This document shows positions 48,109-59,391 of a stretch of DNA of 64,000 bases, one piece after another. Numbering within the stretch: position 1 is the stretch's first letter; the number at the start of each line of letters is the position of its first letter. Origin of the DNA: Erodium maritimum (Eukaryota > Streptophyta > Magnoliopsida > Geraniales > Geraniaceae); the NCBI GenBank assembly GCA_963921825.1, contig OY997592.1, positions 23,129,432 through 23,193,431 of the forward strand. Direction: 5' to 3'. The notes beneath the pieces were generated by a model. That model was not told the DNA's origin. It was given only the letters and a program-made list of their open reading frames with translations, and made no database searches. The translations under genes and the position numbers were made by a program.

Positions 48109-49040
48109 ATTGTGGTAAAAGTCGGCCTAGGCGGCCGCCTGGGCGGCGCCTAGGCGCGAAAATCAACCTTGCCGCCGGGATTGATGCAAGTCGGGCGGAA
48201 CAAGTCGGCCAGCCGATTAATGGTCGTTCAGGCGGGCCAAACGCTGCGAATCGGGACCAAGGCGCTGCGATTCTGGGACCAAGGCGCTGCGAACCAGACT
48301 CATATCTCTCGGTACTGATGATGAAGATGAGTGGATTTCCAGAAAGAAGAGGGATATATCATTTTTGTCGATTAAAACTGATGTATGTTGAAAACGAAAT
48401 CTAAGAGAAGAAGAGGGAAAGTAAAGAGCAGCAACCATGAACGAACGCTCTAATTTAGAAGAGATAACATGTCTATAATTTGGGGGAGATGAAAGGTTGT
48501 GTATTGTTTTAGGTAAGTGTAGTGGACTACTGACATAATGATATATGTGTTTTAGGCAGGTTTTTAGGTTTTTCATTAAAAAATTACGTAATTAAAGCAG
48601 AATAGATTAGCTGGATATAAGGTGTGTTATTTTTATATATTATTTATATTATATATAAAATGTAGAATAGAGAAGCTAAAGAGACGTGGTTAGTTACTAA
48701 TTAGTCTAGGTAAAAGAGATTGGGTTAGTATAGCCGTATAGGGAAAAAAGACTATTTTTGAACAAAAAACAATTATGGAGAAAAGAAGACTAAAAGATAA
48801 GTTGATGCAGATTACTTATTACTATTATTATATTTTATGTATAATATAATAAATAATAATCAAAAATATAAATTTAAAAATACATATTATCAATTTAGTA
48901 CATAAAATTATATTATTATGATATAATATATATTATTAATAATTTAAAATAATCAAATCCGCCTAGGCCCCGACTAGTCCCCGCCTAACGCCTAGGGGTC
49001 CTCGCCGCCCGACTAGCGCCTAGCGCCATTTACGACCTTG
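48109..49040. mobile_element. MULE-like MITE, 9-bp TSD ggtgtgacc
   Basis: A 932-bp element between perfect 9-bp duplications (48100-48108 and 49041-49049). The ends are GC-rich imperfect inverted repeats built on cctaggcgg/ccgcctgggcgg words. The left begins near tgtggtaaaagtcggcctag, and the right reads caaggtcgtaaatggcgctag on the complement. The core is very AT-rich. A 9-bp duplication points to the Mutator-like superfamily. No transposase is present. A different family with unusual duplication length cannot be excluded. Confidence 0.68.
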
Positions 49041-49086
49041 GGTGTGACCCTACAGACTCATATGACGTTCGGTAGTGGGCCCGTAA

Positions 49087-51917
49087 TGTCACGCCCCAAT
49101 TTCAGAAAACCGAACTCGGGACGCGAACATTTAAAAGATACAATGCTTGAAACCTGTTTTCATTAAATCACTTTGAAATGCCAGTTTAGTTCAACAAAAG
49201 AATAATATTTACATCTCAAAAAAATAAGTCCCAACACTTGGACAAAAAACGAGGTACACGTCACTAGACTCAAAACACCCAGAAACCCGCTTCAAGCTCT
49301 TCAAGCTTCAGAAGGTCACCTAGTCCAGACTGCGAACGGTACCTGTAGGAAAAGAAGCTAGGGGTGAGCGTTCGCTCACCACCACAGATAACAGACTGAC
49401 TACGGCATACTTAGCAGACAAAGCCGGTGACACCAACGACGATTCAAAAGACACACACACGACCAACATACTTTCCTCAACTGACTCAACACTCGGACAC
49501 GTGATGTAGACCCCACACTACGATTGACGATCTCCTCCAAAGACACTATTGACAACCACACAATACCAAACAAGATCACAAAGGATCGCAAACCATCTGC
49601 TCAGTAACCATCTCTGTCTCCCGCCCTTTCCGATCCCAGTCGGGCCAGGCGGTCGACCTGTCGCGCAACTTCTCCCGATCCCAGTCGGGAGGCTAACCCA
49701 CAACCTCTCCGCTTCACCCGATCCCAGTCGGGTGGTTAGCCACACCCGCGCGTCCTTCCCCCGATCCCAGTCGGGGAGCTAGCCCACAACCTCTCCGCTT
49801 CTCCCGATCCCAGTCGGGAGGCTAGCTACACCACACAACCTCCACCAGTATCAAGTAACCAAACACAATCACAAACAAGTTCAACCGACAGTAACGACAC
49901 CAATATCCACTCCACAGGAACTCAAGGCCACCAAGACACCAACAACAAAACACGGGTTCAACAACCCTACGGGCCCTCATGGCCACCCAAGACACCAACG
50001 GTAAAGTACGGGTTCACAACCTCACGGCACTCACGGCCACCCAAAACACCAAAACAACAACACATGCTCTCATGGCCACCCAAGACTCAGCAATAGTAAC
50101 ACGGGCTCTCAAGGCCACACAAAACTCAACAATAAATAACACGGGCTCTCAAGGCCACCCAAAACTCAACAATAAATAACACGGCAACCTCCGGCATAAT
50201 CAATGCCTCCAACAGTCCTAAGATCACTAGTTTCACAAACAACCTCCGGGCATGGTCATATGCCTCCAGTAATTCTAATATCGCTAAGTTCTCTGCTCCT
50301 ACGACACTACTAAGTGTCACATGCCTTTCCAATAATTACTAAGTTCCCGTAACATGCTTTTCTAATATTCGATAACCTAAATAACCCACGACACCCCGGT
50401 GCCACATGCAATTCTACAGTTAACTTTCCCTAGTCAGGGCCGAGATCCGGCTACTTTTCCCTACCTCGTATATAACTCCAAAAGCGCTCCACTAAGTCCC
50501 GATGTGATCCCAGTCACTCGCCGAGCTTCCCTTTGCCTCGTTCCGCAGCACGATCTAAAAGAACACAAATTTGAAGGCACTTTTAAACTAGTATGAATAA
50601 ACCGAAATTCAATAAACTTAACACCCAAACGTAACCCCGACAATGTCGATCACTCCAAAACTTCCCAATTACTCGACATTGTCGATAAAGGACCCGTAAA
50701 GGCCCGATTCGCCCGACATGGCGAATCAGCCCGGGTTTTGTAAATGGCCTTCCGGGGCTCCAAAAGCCCCCGTTTTCGTTTCTACGGTCTTAGAATAATT
50801 CAAGGAACCCAATGCACTTGACGAGATCGAATTCCGACTTCCGAGTCAATTAATTAACGTTTAAAGTTTCTAAAACCCGTTAATTACAACTTTTCCAATT
50901 TAATTCCAAATTTCGATTTGGTTAAGGATAAATGGTCCGGGGAACGTTTTAAACCACCCGAACACTAAAATCCGAGCACCCGAGCACGTGGGCCCCACCC
51001 GACCCACTTGGCCGTGGGCCCTAGGGTCCTCTAGGGCTCGGCCCACCTTGGTGGTGGCTAGCCCTAGCTCCGGCCAGCCACCCCGAGGTCCGGCCAGCAC
51101 CGGCCAACTCCGGCCAGCACCGGCCAGGTCCGGCCAGCCTCCACAAGGCACGGCCAGCCACCTCACACACTACAACCCTAATTCATGGTTTACCCAAACC
51201 CTAGCTTTCAAAAATATTAACCAAAACGACGATCGGTTTAGTACAAACCGTAGAGGAAGACGAGGGGAAGACGATTGCTCTTCGTCTTGAGACGATCCAA
51301 GGGCTAGATTCCTTCCAACTCCAACTCCTTTCTCCTTCTCTCTCTAAACTCTCTCTAAACTCTCTCTTCTCTTTCTAATTTAATCAACTAACTCATATTT
51401 TCTTTTTTCTTTTTAACCACATGTGGCCGACCATGCTTCCTCTCCACTCATTTCCCCCCCAAAACTAACACCACCACTTATTAGACAAGTGGCAAGGTGG
51501 GTCCCACACCTTTTGGAAAATATCTACTTGATATTTTCCAATCAGATTCGCGAAAATCGGACGTTTCGGGCCCCGAACGGGCACTTTTCCCAAGAAATTA
51601 CGAAACTTGGCGGGCTACAAGGAAACGGACCAACTAAGATCGCTGCGACGACGGCTAAGCTTTTTGTATCCAAAACGGTCCTCGAATGGACCAAAACGTC
51701 GCTCGGTTGACTTTTCCAGCGAAAAGTCAACATTTCCCAAATTAATCAGAAAGTCGCCCTGAGTCCCTTGGAACTCATTTTGGTCGATAACGGGGTCAAC
51801 TTAAGTCCGGTATGACCCTCGGGGTGAATTTAGGTCAATTAAGTGTCTGTCTTAAAATTTTCAAATTTTCTTGTTTTTCGCAGGTTTGACTGGCGTTGAC
51901 CGGAAGTGGTTATTACA
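49087..51917 (-). mobile_element. Ty3-type solo LTR, minus orientation, TSD cgtaa
   Basis: The 2831-bp segment starts tgtcacgccccaatttcag and ends ...gaccggaagtggttattaca. It is flanked by cgtaa at 49082-49086 and 51918-51922. The 5' LTR of the host copia shows the empty site (cccgtaatcctcg). It is the reverse-orientation relative of the solo LTR at 3702-6623 and carries the same gene-free repeat blocks. Confidence 0.92.
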
Positions 51918-52739
51918 CGTAATCCTCGATTCGTCCACATGTCATAGTTGTCTTCTAGCAAAGCAATATGACTACCCAAACGTGTATGATGATCGACAAT
52001 GCGACTTAACCTTTACACGCTAATATGCTAACCCTTCTGTCAACGATATCTCGATTGAATAAGGCATAGGGCCGTCATCCTTATTTTGTTCGATCGCTGT
52101 TTCTTGATCTTAAGTAGACTGCCAGTGATAAATTTTTAACAATTCGCATGACCATGCTTTTCCCTGCAGTCTCACTTATCAGGGGGCCCAAACGATATCT
52201 CTCATATTTATATGAGTGACAGATCCCTTATCAGTCAACCATATCTCTCACACAGACACTTATGCACCCAATCACAGCCTTTATAATTGCCCGGTTAAAG
52301 ACAACGTTTAACTGTGTCAAAGCACACAACCACCTATATAGAAATCATGATGACTATAAGGTCAAAGGACTTAAGTCATATTACGGTACTGAGAAATACT
52401 CATGACTGTTCCTATGTAGTATTCTCATAGTGGGTCATCCAATGTCATTTCCCTTAATGACATCTATGATTTGACTTCATATCCAATATGTATGATCAGT
52501 AAAACGTGATCATCAACCAACATCATACTAGTCTTAGTATATCAGTAAGACCAGGGATCAAGTGAATAATACTCTATTACTTCTAAGAGTTTTACTTTCA
52601 GGTCCTCAACCCGATGATCTTAAGAAAGAGTATTATTCACACTATTAACATTTCGCAAATGATAATAGTAGTGCCGATGTATTAATGAAATGATAATGCC
52701 GTCCATGATCACGATTGGCCTAGGGCACAAAAACCAACA

Positions 52740-52749
52740 CTCCCACTTG
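52740..52749 (-). promoter_or_regulatory. Polypurine tract of the copia element
   Basis: The minus strand reads caagtgggag directly before the 3' LTR start, the usual plant copia tract. Confidence 0.8.
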
Positions 52750-52805
52750 CACAAGGTCCAATCGACATTACAAGTAATGCCCATTGACCTAACATGACAC
52801 TGATG

Positions 52806-55800
52806 TCAAAGGTGTGGAAGCGCCTTGGTTATAGGATCAGCCACATTATCATTTGTAGGCACTTTGCATATCTTAGCGTTTCCTCTCTCAATGAGATGGT
52901 AACGACTTAGGATGTGTTTGGATTTCTGGTGCGATCTATGCTCCTTGGCCTGTGCTATCGCCCCATAGTTATCACAATACATGTTTACCGAATCTGATAT
53001 ACTAGGGATGATTCCCAAGCCGGATCCAAACACTTTCTTTAGCTGCATCCAATGCAGCTAACTACTCGTCTTCTGTTGTAGCAACCATGTTCAGCTCCGA
53101 GCTTCTTAAGCTGAACGCACCTTCATTCAAAAAAAACACATAACCAGACGATGATTTCAAATCATCTATGTCGGTCTGGAAGCTAGCATCTATTTAACTC
53201 TTTACAGCTAGTTCACTTTTCTGACTGCCATACAGCATAAATGCATCCTCAGTCCTTCTCAAGTACTTAAGGATCCTTTAACTGTCATCCAGTGACCTTC
53301 ACATGGACATTCCTGGTATCTACTCGTTGCACTTAATGCATACGAGACATTGAGTTTAGTACACAACATCGCATATATGATAAATCCAATATCAAACGCA
53401 TATAGGATTTTACTTATGCGGTCTCGCTCATCAAGAGTCGTAAGACACTGAGTCTTGTTGAGACTAATGCCATGGGACATTGGCAAAAACCCTCTTTTAG
53501 AGTCTTGCATACTAAAACTTGACAACACCTTGTCAATGTAAGTGCTCTGACTTAGGCCCAAAAGCTTTCTACATCTATCTCCATAGATTTTAACACCTAA
53601 TACATAGGCAGCTTCGCCCAGGTCCTTCATTGAAAAAACATTGCCCTAGATAGGGATGTTATTTTCAATGACCAGTATGTCATCTACATACAGCACTAAA
53701 AATACGATCTCGCTCCCACTAACCTTCTTGTACACACAAGACCCGTCTTTGTTCTTTGATGAAGTCAAACCCTTTGACTTATTCATCAAAACAAAGATTC
53801 CAACTTTGACGAGGCTGCTTTAATCCATGAATGGATCTCTACAGCTTGTCAATGGTCTCTTGATAGGATGTAGGTTCAAATTAATCCACAACTATCACGT
53901 CATTAATCTCTGAAGTGAGAAACCCATATTTGATAGGGGCTTGACGTGTCATATCAGACCTCCTTTGTACTTGTGGTACAACCTCAGGTACTACATTCTC
54001 TTGTTCATGTACTTGAGTAACCATTTTAGGCACAACGCTACTTTGTGGGTCTGTAACTTCTTTAAGTTCAACATCCCTCCCACTGTTTCCTTTGGAAATA
54101 AACTCTCTTTCCAAAATACTCCACCCCGAGCAACAAACACTTTGTTCTCCGTGGCGTTGTAGAAGTAATATCCCTTAGTTTCCGTAGGATATCCTACAAA
54201 GAGGCACTTCTCTGATTTGGGGCTAACTTATTCGTCATTAGATGTTTCACATAAGTTACACACGCCCATATCTTTAGAAAAGACAAACTAGGAACCTTTC
54301 CTGTCCATATCTCATATGGTGTCTTATCTACTGCCTTTGATGGTACTCTGTTCAAAACGAATGTAGTAGTTTCCAGAGCATATCCTCAAAATGAGATTGG
54401 GAGATCAATGTTACTCATCATAGACCGAACCATATCTAATAGGGTTCGATTCCTCCATTCAGACACACCATTCCATAATGGTGTTCTTGGGGAGTTGGTT
54501 GAGAAATGATCCCACAATGTTTCAGATGATCTACGAATTCTTGGCTCAAATATTCACCACTTCGATCATATCGTAGTGCCTTAATATTTTGACCAAGTTG
54601 ATTTTGTACTTCATTCTTGAAAATTTTGAATCTTTCAAAAATTCCGATTTGTTATGAAGTACCCAAATCCTCCTCTAGCAGTTGTACTTATTGGACCACA
54701 AACATTCGAATGTATAATCCCCAATAAGCCAGTAGCTCTCTCATCGTTTCAGAAAAAGGTATCTTTGTCATCTTGTCCATTAAATAAGATTTGCACGTTT
54801 TCAAAGGATTCATAAGAGAATCCAAAAGTCCATGGAATTGGAGTTTTGATATGCGTTTCTTATTTACATGAATCAAGCGACAGTGCTAGAGGAATATAGG
54901 GTTTGTCTCATCAGACTTAAACCCTCTTATATCAATGTTATAGAGGGACTTCTCATTAGAGTCTACTATGTTCAAAACATAAAGACCTCTAACTCTAGAA
55001 GCATTTGCATGATGAACGTTATCATGAGAAAGACTAAACTTACTATTCTCAATAGCAAACTTATAGCCTTCTTTGTCCAAACACGAAATGGAGACGATAC
55101 TCCTACAAAAATGTAGGTACATGATAACATCATTCAAAATGCAAAACAAGCCCACTACGCAAGGCTAATTCGTATGTCCCCACAGCTAAGGCAATGACTC
55201 CATGGTCATCCCCAACTCGTAGGTCCACCATGCCTTCCTTCAATGCCCTCCTACTTTTGAGTCCTTGCACATTTATACAAATGTGGGATTCGGATCCAAT
55301 ATCCAATATCCAAGAACCAAAAGTAAATGCATTGATCTCTATAACATGAATACTTGAAGAGCTGGGTACACTACCCTTGTTCTTCTTCAGATCATCTTTA
55401 TATTTCTTGCAGTTCCTCTTCCCAATAGGCATCTTATATGACATGAGGTTCTTGACAATATTGAATCTTTCAATCTTGGCCTTCTCTTGGAACATTTCCT
55501 TGAGTTGAACCATCATGTCATACGCATCCTCCTCCATCATTTTCTTCTGGAGATCAGCCTCCATGGAACCAAGCATTATACAAGTGACATCAACAGAGTC
55601 ATCAAAATGTTTGGTCTAACCATCTCTAATGGATTTCGAAGCATTTGAGGATGGTTCCTCAGGAACTGGCTCATCCAGGATATACTCTTTCCTTTCCTGC
55701 CAGAGAACAATTCTCAGGTTTCTGGCCCAATCTAGAAAATTTGTCCCATTGAGCTTATCCTTCTCAAGGATCGATCGTATCGATAAACTATGTGAGTTGT

Positions 55801-55810
55801 TTGAAGACAT
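52806..55810 (-). pseudogene. Decayed copia gag-pol
   Basis: On the minus strand gag starts at 55810 (MSSNNSHSLSIRSILEKDKL; LNGTNFLDWARNLRIVL). It is followed by a remnant with the protease-like segment SWILDIGSESHIC (about 55270) and a gag-pre-integrase part (about 54890-55150). Integrase remnants (54150-54880), RT pieces (MKDLGEAAYVLGVKIYGDR, LGLSQSTYIDKVL at 53259-53630) and RNase H (MYCDNYGAIAQAKEHRSHQK, near 52950) come next. Frames change repeatedly and stops are frequent, so no domain is intact. The order gag-PR-IN-RT-RH is the copia order. Confidence 0.92.
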
Positions 55811-57575
55811 GATCTAAAACAGATAGATATGCAAAGTCATTACTACATATATAAAATAATCAACCCTTGGTTGTATCTCCAAGATACATTAAAAGCCAAG
55901 ATCCATATTGAACTCCACTTGGAGTAAGCGTTGGCTTAATCGCCCCATGTAGAATTAATTAGGTAGGTAACTCTTTACCAATTGCATCACTATGCAACTC
56001 TTGGATAGAATAAACACATCATATGTGTTGGCACAAATTCTATCTGATGCTCTAGGTCCAAAACCTTTTTGTAAAACCTAGAAAAGTTCAAGCATATCCG
56101 GATATGAAACCTCGACTACTATGCGCACCACGCTTTGGCATAACCTACACATAGCAACCAAAATTTCACTCCATTCTATCAAACTTAAACGACTATGTGC
56201 ACCACGCTTTGGCATAACCTACACATAACAATTTAAGGTTTGATCCATCTAACTTTAGACAATTGTGTGCACCACGCTTTGGCATAACCTACACACAACG
56301 TTCTAAGGTTGGATAAGTGCTTAATCCATCCCATCTAGCTTAGAGGACTATGTGCACCACGCTTTGGCATAAGCTACACATAGGTCTAAGGTTCGATAGA
56401 TGGACCAATATGGAAGGCATCTCACCGATTTAATATTTAGTTTTAGGGTTGATTTAACCTTATTGTATCATATACAAAAACGTCTGTTGTATCACATACA
56501 AACGGTCTAAGCACTTTAACAACAAATAAGTCATGCAATACCATGCATAAGCATAAAAGTAAACGTGTCATAGCATAGCCCATTACTAAGTTGGTCTTCA
56601 TAAGCCCATATGAAGACCAAAGGTCAATCCTAGGGGTGAAACAAAAACAAGCCTTCAAGAGAACTCTTCATCTTGAACCTCCGTCTTTGAGTTCCACCTC
56701 CCACTTTCCTTTTTGACCTTCCTTCAAGAATTGCTTCTCTTGAAAAACACCGTCTAGGGCTTCTCTTGTTACAAAGAACTTATTACAATAAAAATAACGA
56801 CACGCAGGCCGTATTTAAAATACAAACCCAAATAAAATTAAAGTAAACAAAATTGGTCGGGATGGGCTATGCTATGCACCATGCATCAAGCAACACACAT
56901 ACAATATCAACATATCATAAGAAACAAATTAACACACCTTCGAGTAAACAATTTACTCAATGATAATTGTAGCGCCTCTAACGGGGTGAAGGGGTTCGGA
57001 GAATTTTTCACTAAGGCATTTGAATTGCCAAAGAAAAACCTTATTGGAATTAATCCTACCATTGGATTTTATGATATTCGAACTTGTTTTAAAACAACTC
57101 GAATAACCACAATTCCATTAACAAATCACAATCCTATTGTGAATTAAACCATATGTTCATAACATAATATTACAAAGTATTAGTGCCCCCAAAAGGATGC
57201 TATCATCACTTGAACTAGGATGATACTAGCACTTATGCATGCATGCTACTAGCACTTGCAAAATACCCAAGAATGATACTAGTACTCATGCATGCGTGCT
57301 ACTAGCACCTTCAACCTTTCATAATCACATTATGAAATCAATTATTCATTCATAATAGATTATTTTCACGGTTCATAACCGTGCACCCCATTAGAAAAAC
57401 TAATTTGCATAATCATAGTTCACAACTATAACACATGTTGTATAATCCTATTATCCAACATGTCTAAATCATGCAAATTCGGCCTACAATCAAACATGCA
57501 ACAACAAAAACCTCTTAAACCCGAAAGCACATACAACAACCAAGCATGCATGGTCGGTTTAAACGAATTACAAGA
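55811..57575 (-). other. Leader region of the copia element
   Basis: About 1.77 kb of non-coding leader between the primer site and gag. It holds a four-copy repeat (56118-56385) and pairs of gatactagcac/catgcatgctactagcac words (about 57225-57310). Confidence 0.7.
56118..56385 (-). repeat. Four spaced copies of a conserved ~30-bp leader motif
   Basis: gcaccacgctttggcataac plus ctacaca occurs four times at about 70-80 bp spacing (near 56125, 56198, 56268 and 56350). The core is almost invariant, while the spacers (variants of taaggttngat and ccatctaacttag) diverge. Confidence 0.9.
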
Positions 57576-57588
57576 GGCTCTGATACCA
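57576..57588 (-). promoter_or_regulatory. tRNA-Met primer-binding site of the copia element
   Basis: The minus strand reads TGGTATCAGAGCC, one base from the 5' LTR end at 57590. It is an exact match to the common plant initiator-tRNA primer site and fixes the minus orientation. Confidence 0.93.
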
Positions 57589-57589
57589 C

Positions 57590-59391
57590 TGTTGGAATTC
57601 TAGGGAGCAAAGCACAACGGAAAATAAAAATATTTCCCTAGAATAGCCTCAGGATCCATGTAATTCCGAGTAAACCGACAAACAAAAATTAAATGAGAGA
57701 TTACCTCTTTCAATTTTTCAGCTTGATTCGAGACAGGGACCAACTTTCATCTCGTATATCTCAGCAACGAACCGTTGGAATGAAAATCCCTCCGGCAGAT
57801 TGAAGACCAACATGTGTAGAACGTTCACTCCAAAAATCAGCAAGATCGGACCTCGGATGAACCTCCGATCGAGCTCTTTACAGTGGCTGGTCGGACAGAA
57901 ACAAACAACACCGAAACAAATGGATTTGGCATGAGTCTCCACGACGCCTACGTATCCTCTTGGAGGAATCAAAGCCACGTAGTTCTTGAACAATCCTTCC
58001 CAAAATCGTTTATGTGCCAGCACAAGATGAAGAGCACTTCTTACTCTCTCTTTTCTCTCTACTCGTTTTTCTCTCTACACTTTGAGAACCATTCTCAACA
58101 CAACCTTGAGAAAAATCTGATTTTTCTCTACACTTGCATGCTTATATAACCCAACATGACCACATTTATTTTATTTGGAAAAACCCAACACTTGGACTTC
58201 CAACTTGGACAAGTGTCTCACTTAGGTTTTGCATGCTTACTATTCCTAAACATGACTCCACTAAGTCATTTCAAGCAAGTCTAACTCTTGGACTTTCTTT
58301 TATGACAAATGTCTTATTTTAGGAGTAGTGGTCATGCAAAAATACCCTCTTTAAATTTCACAAATTCAAGAGTCATTTTTGCATTTCAATTGCCCAACAT
58401 AATCTTCATTATATTGGCAATTCGAAAAACGAGTTTAATGAATAAATAAATATTATATCAAATATAATATATGATTTTATTCACTTAATGGACTTCCAAA
58501 GTCCAACAAGATTTTGTGCTTGTTGTTAGGTGTGACCCTGCAGGCTCATACGACGTTCGGTAGTGGGCCCGTAATCCTCGATTCATCCACATGTCATAGT
58601 TGTCTTCTAGCAAAGCAATATGACTACCCAAACGTGTATGATGATCGACAATGCGACTTAACCTTTACACACTAATATGCTAACCCTTCTGTCAACGATA
58701 TCTCGATTGAATAAGGCATAGGGCCGTCATCCTTATTTTGTTCGATCGCTATTTCTTGATCTTAAGTAGACTGCCAGTGATAACTTTTTAACAATTCGCA
58801 TGGCCATGCTTTTCCCTGCAATCTCATTTATCAGGGGCCCCAAACGATATCTCTCATATTTATATGAGTGACAGATCCCTTATCAGTCAACCATATCTCT
58901 CACATAGACACTTATGCACCCAATCACAACCTTTATAATTGCCCGGTTAAAGACAACGTTTAACTGTGTCAAAGCACACAGCCACCTATGTAGAAATCAT
59001 GATGACTATAAGGTCAGAGAACTTAAGTCATATTACGGTACTGAGAAATACTCATGACTGTTCCTATGTAGTATTCTCATAGTGGGTCATCCAATGTCAT
59101 TTCCCTTAATGACATCTATGATTTGACTTCATATCCAATATGTATGATCAGTAAAACGTGATCATCAACCAACATCATACTAGTCTTAGTATATCAGTAA
59201 GACCAGGGATCAAGTGAATAATACTCTATTACTTCTAAGAGTTTTACTATCAGGTCCTCAACCCGATGATCTTAAGAAAGAGTATTATTCACACTATTAA
59301 CATTTCACAAATGATAATAGTAGTGCCGATGTATTAATGAAATGATAATGCCGTCCATGATCACGATTGACCTAGGGCACAAAAACCAACA
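57590..59391 (-). repeat. 5' LTR of the copia element
   Basis: An 1802-bp LTR (TGTTGG...CCAACA) with no nested insertion, adjacent to the primer site. It supplies the empty-site sequences for both insertions in the 3' LTR. Confidence 0.95.

Larger units (their letters stand above)
47117..52739 (-). repeat. 3' LTR of the copia element, with two nested insertions
   Basis: Without the inserts it is about 1846 bp (47117-48108, 49050-49086 and 51923-52739). It matches the 5' LTR at 57590-59391 closely. It carries 44 bp absent from that LTR (about 47426-47469), including a perfect hairpin word gggcagaaaaatctgccc. Confidence 0.92.
47117..59391 (-). mobile_element. Complete Ty1/copia element, minus orientation, TSD attta
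   Basis: The 12,275-bp interval begins TGTTGGAATTC and ends ...aaaaaccaaca. It is flanked by attta at 47112-47116 and 59392-59396, inside a Tekay LTR. It has two LTRs, primer site, leader with repeats, decayed gag-pol and polypurine tract. Its 3' LTR contains two later insertions (48109-49040 and 49087-51917). The uninterrupted element is about 8.5 kb. Confidence 0.95.

Noticed and set aside
54440..54470. gggttcgattcctcc, a tRNA T-arm-like word
   Set aside because: Lies in decayed copia integrase coding sequence. No acceptor stem or A box was found.
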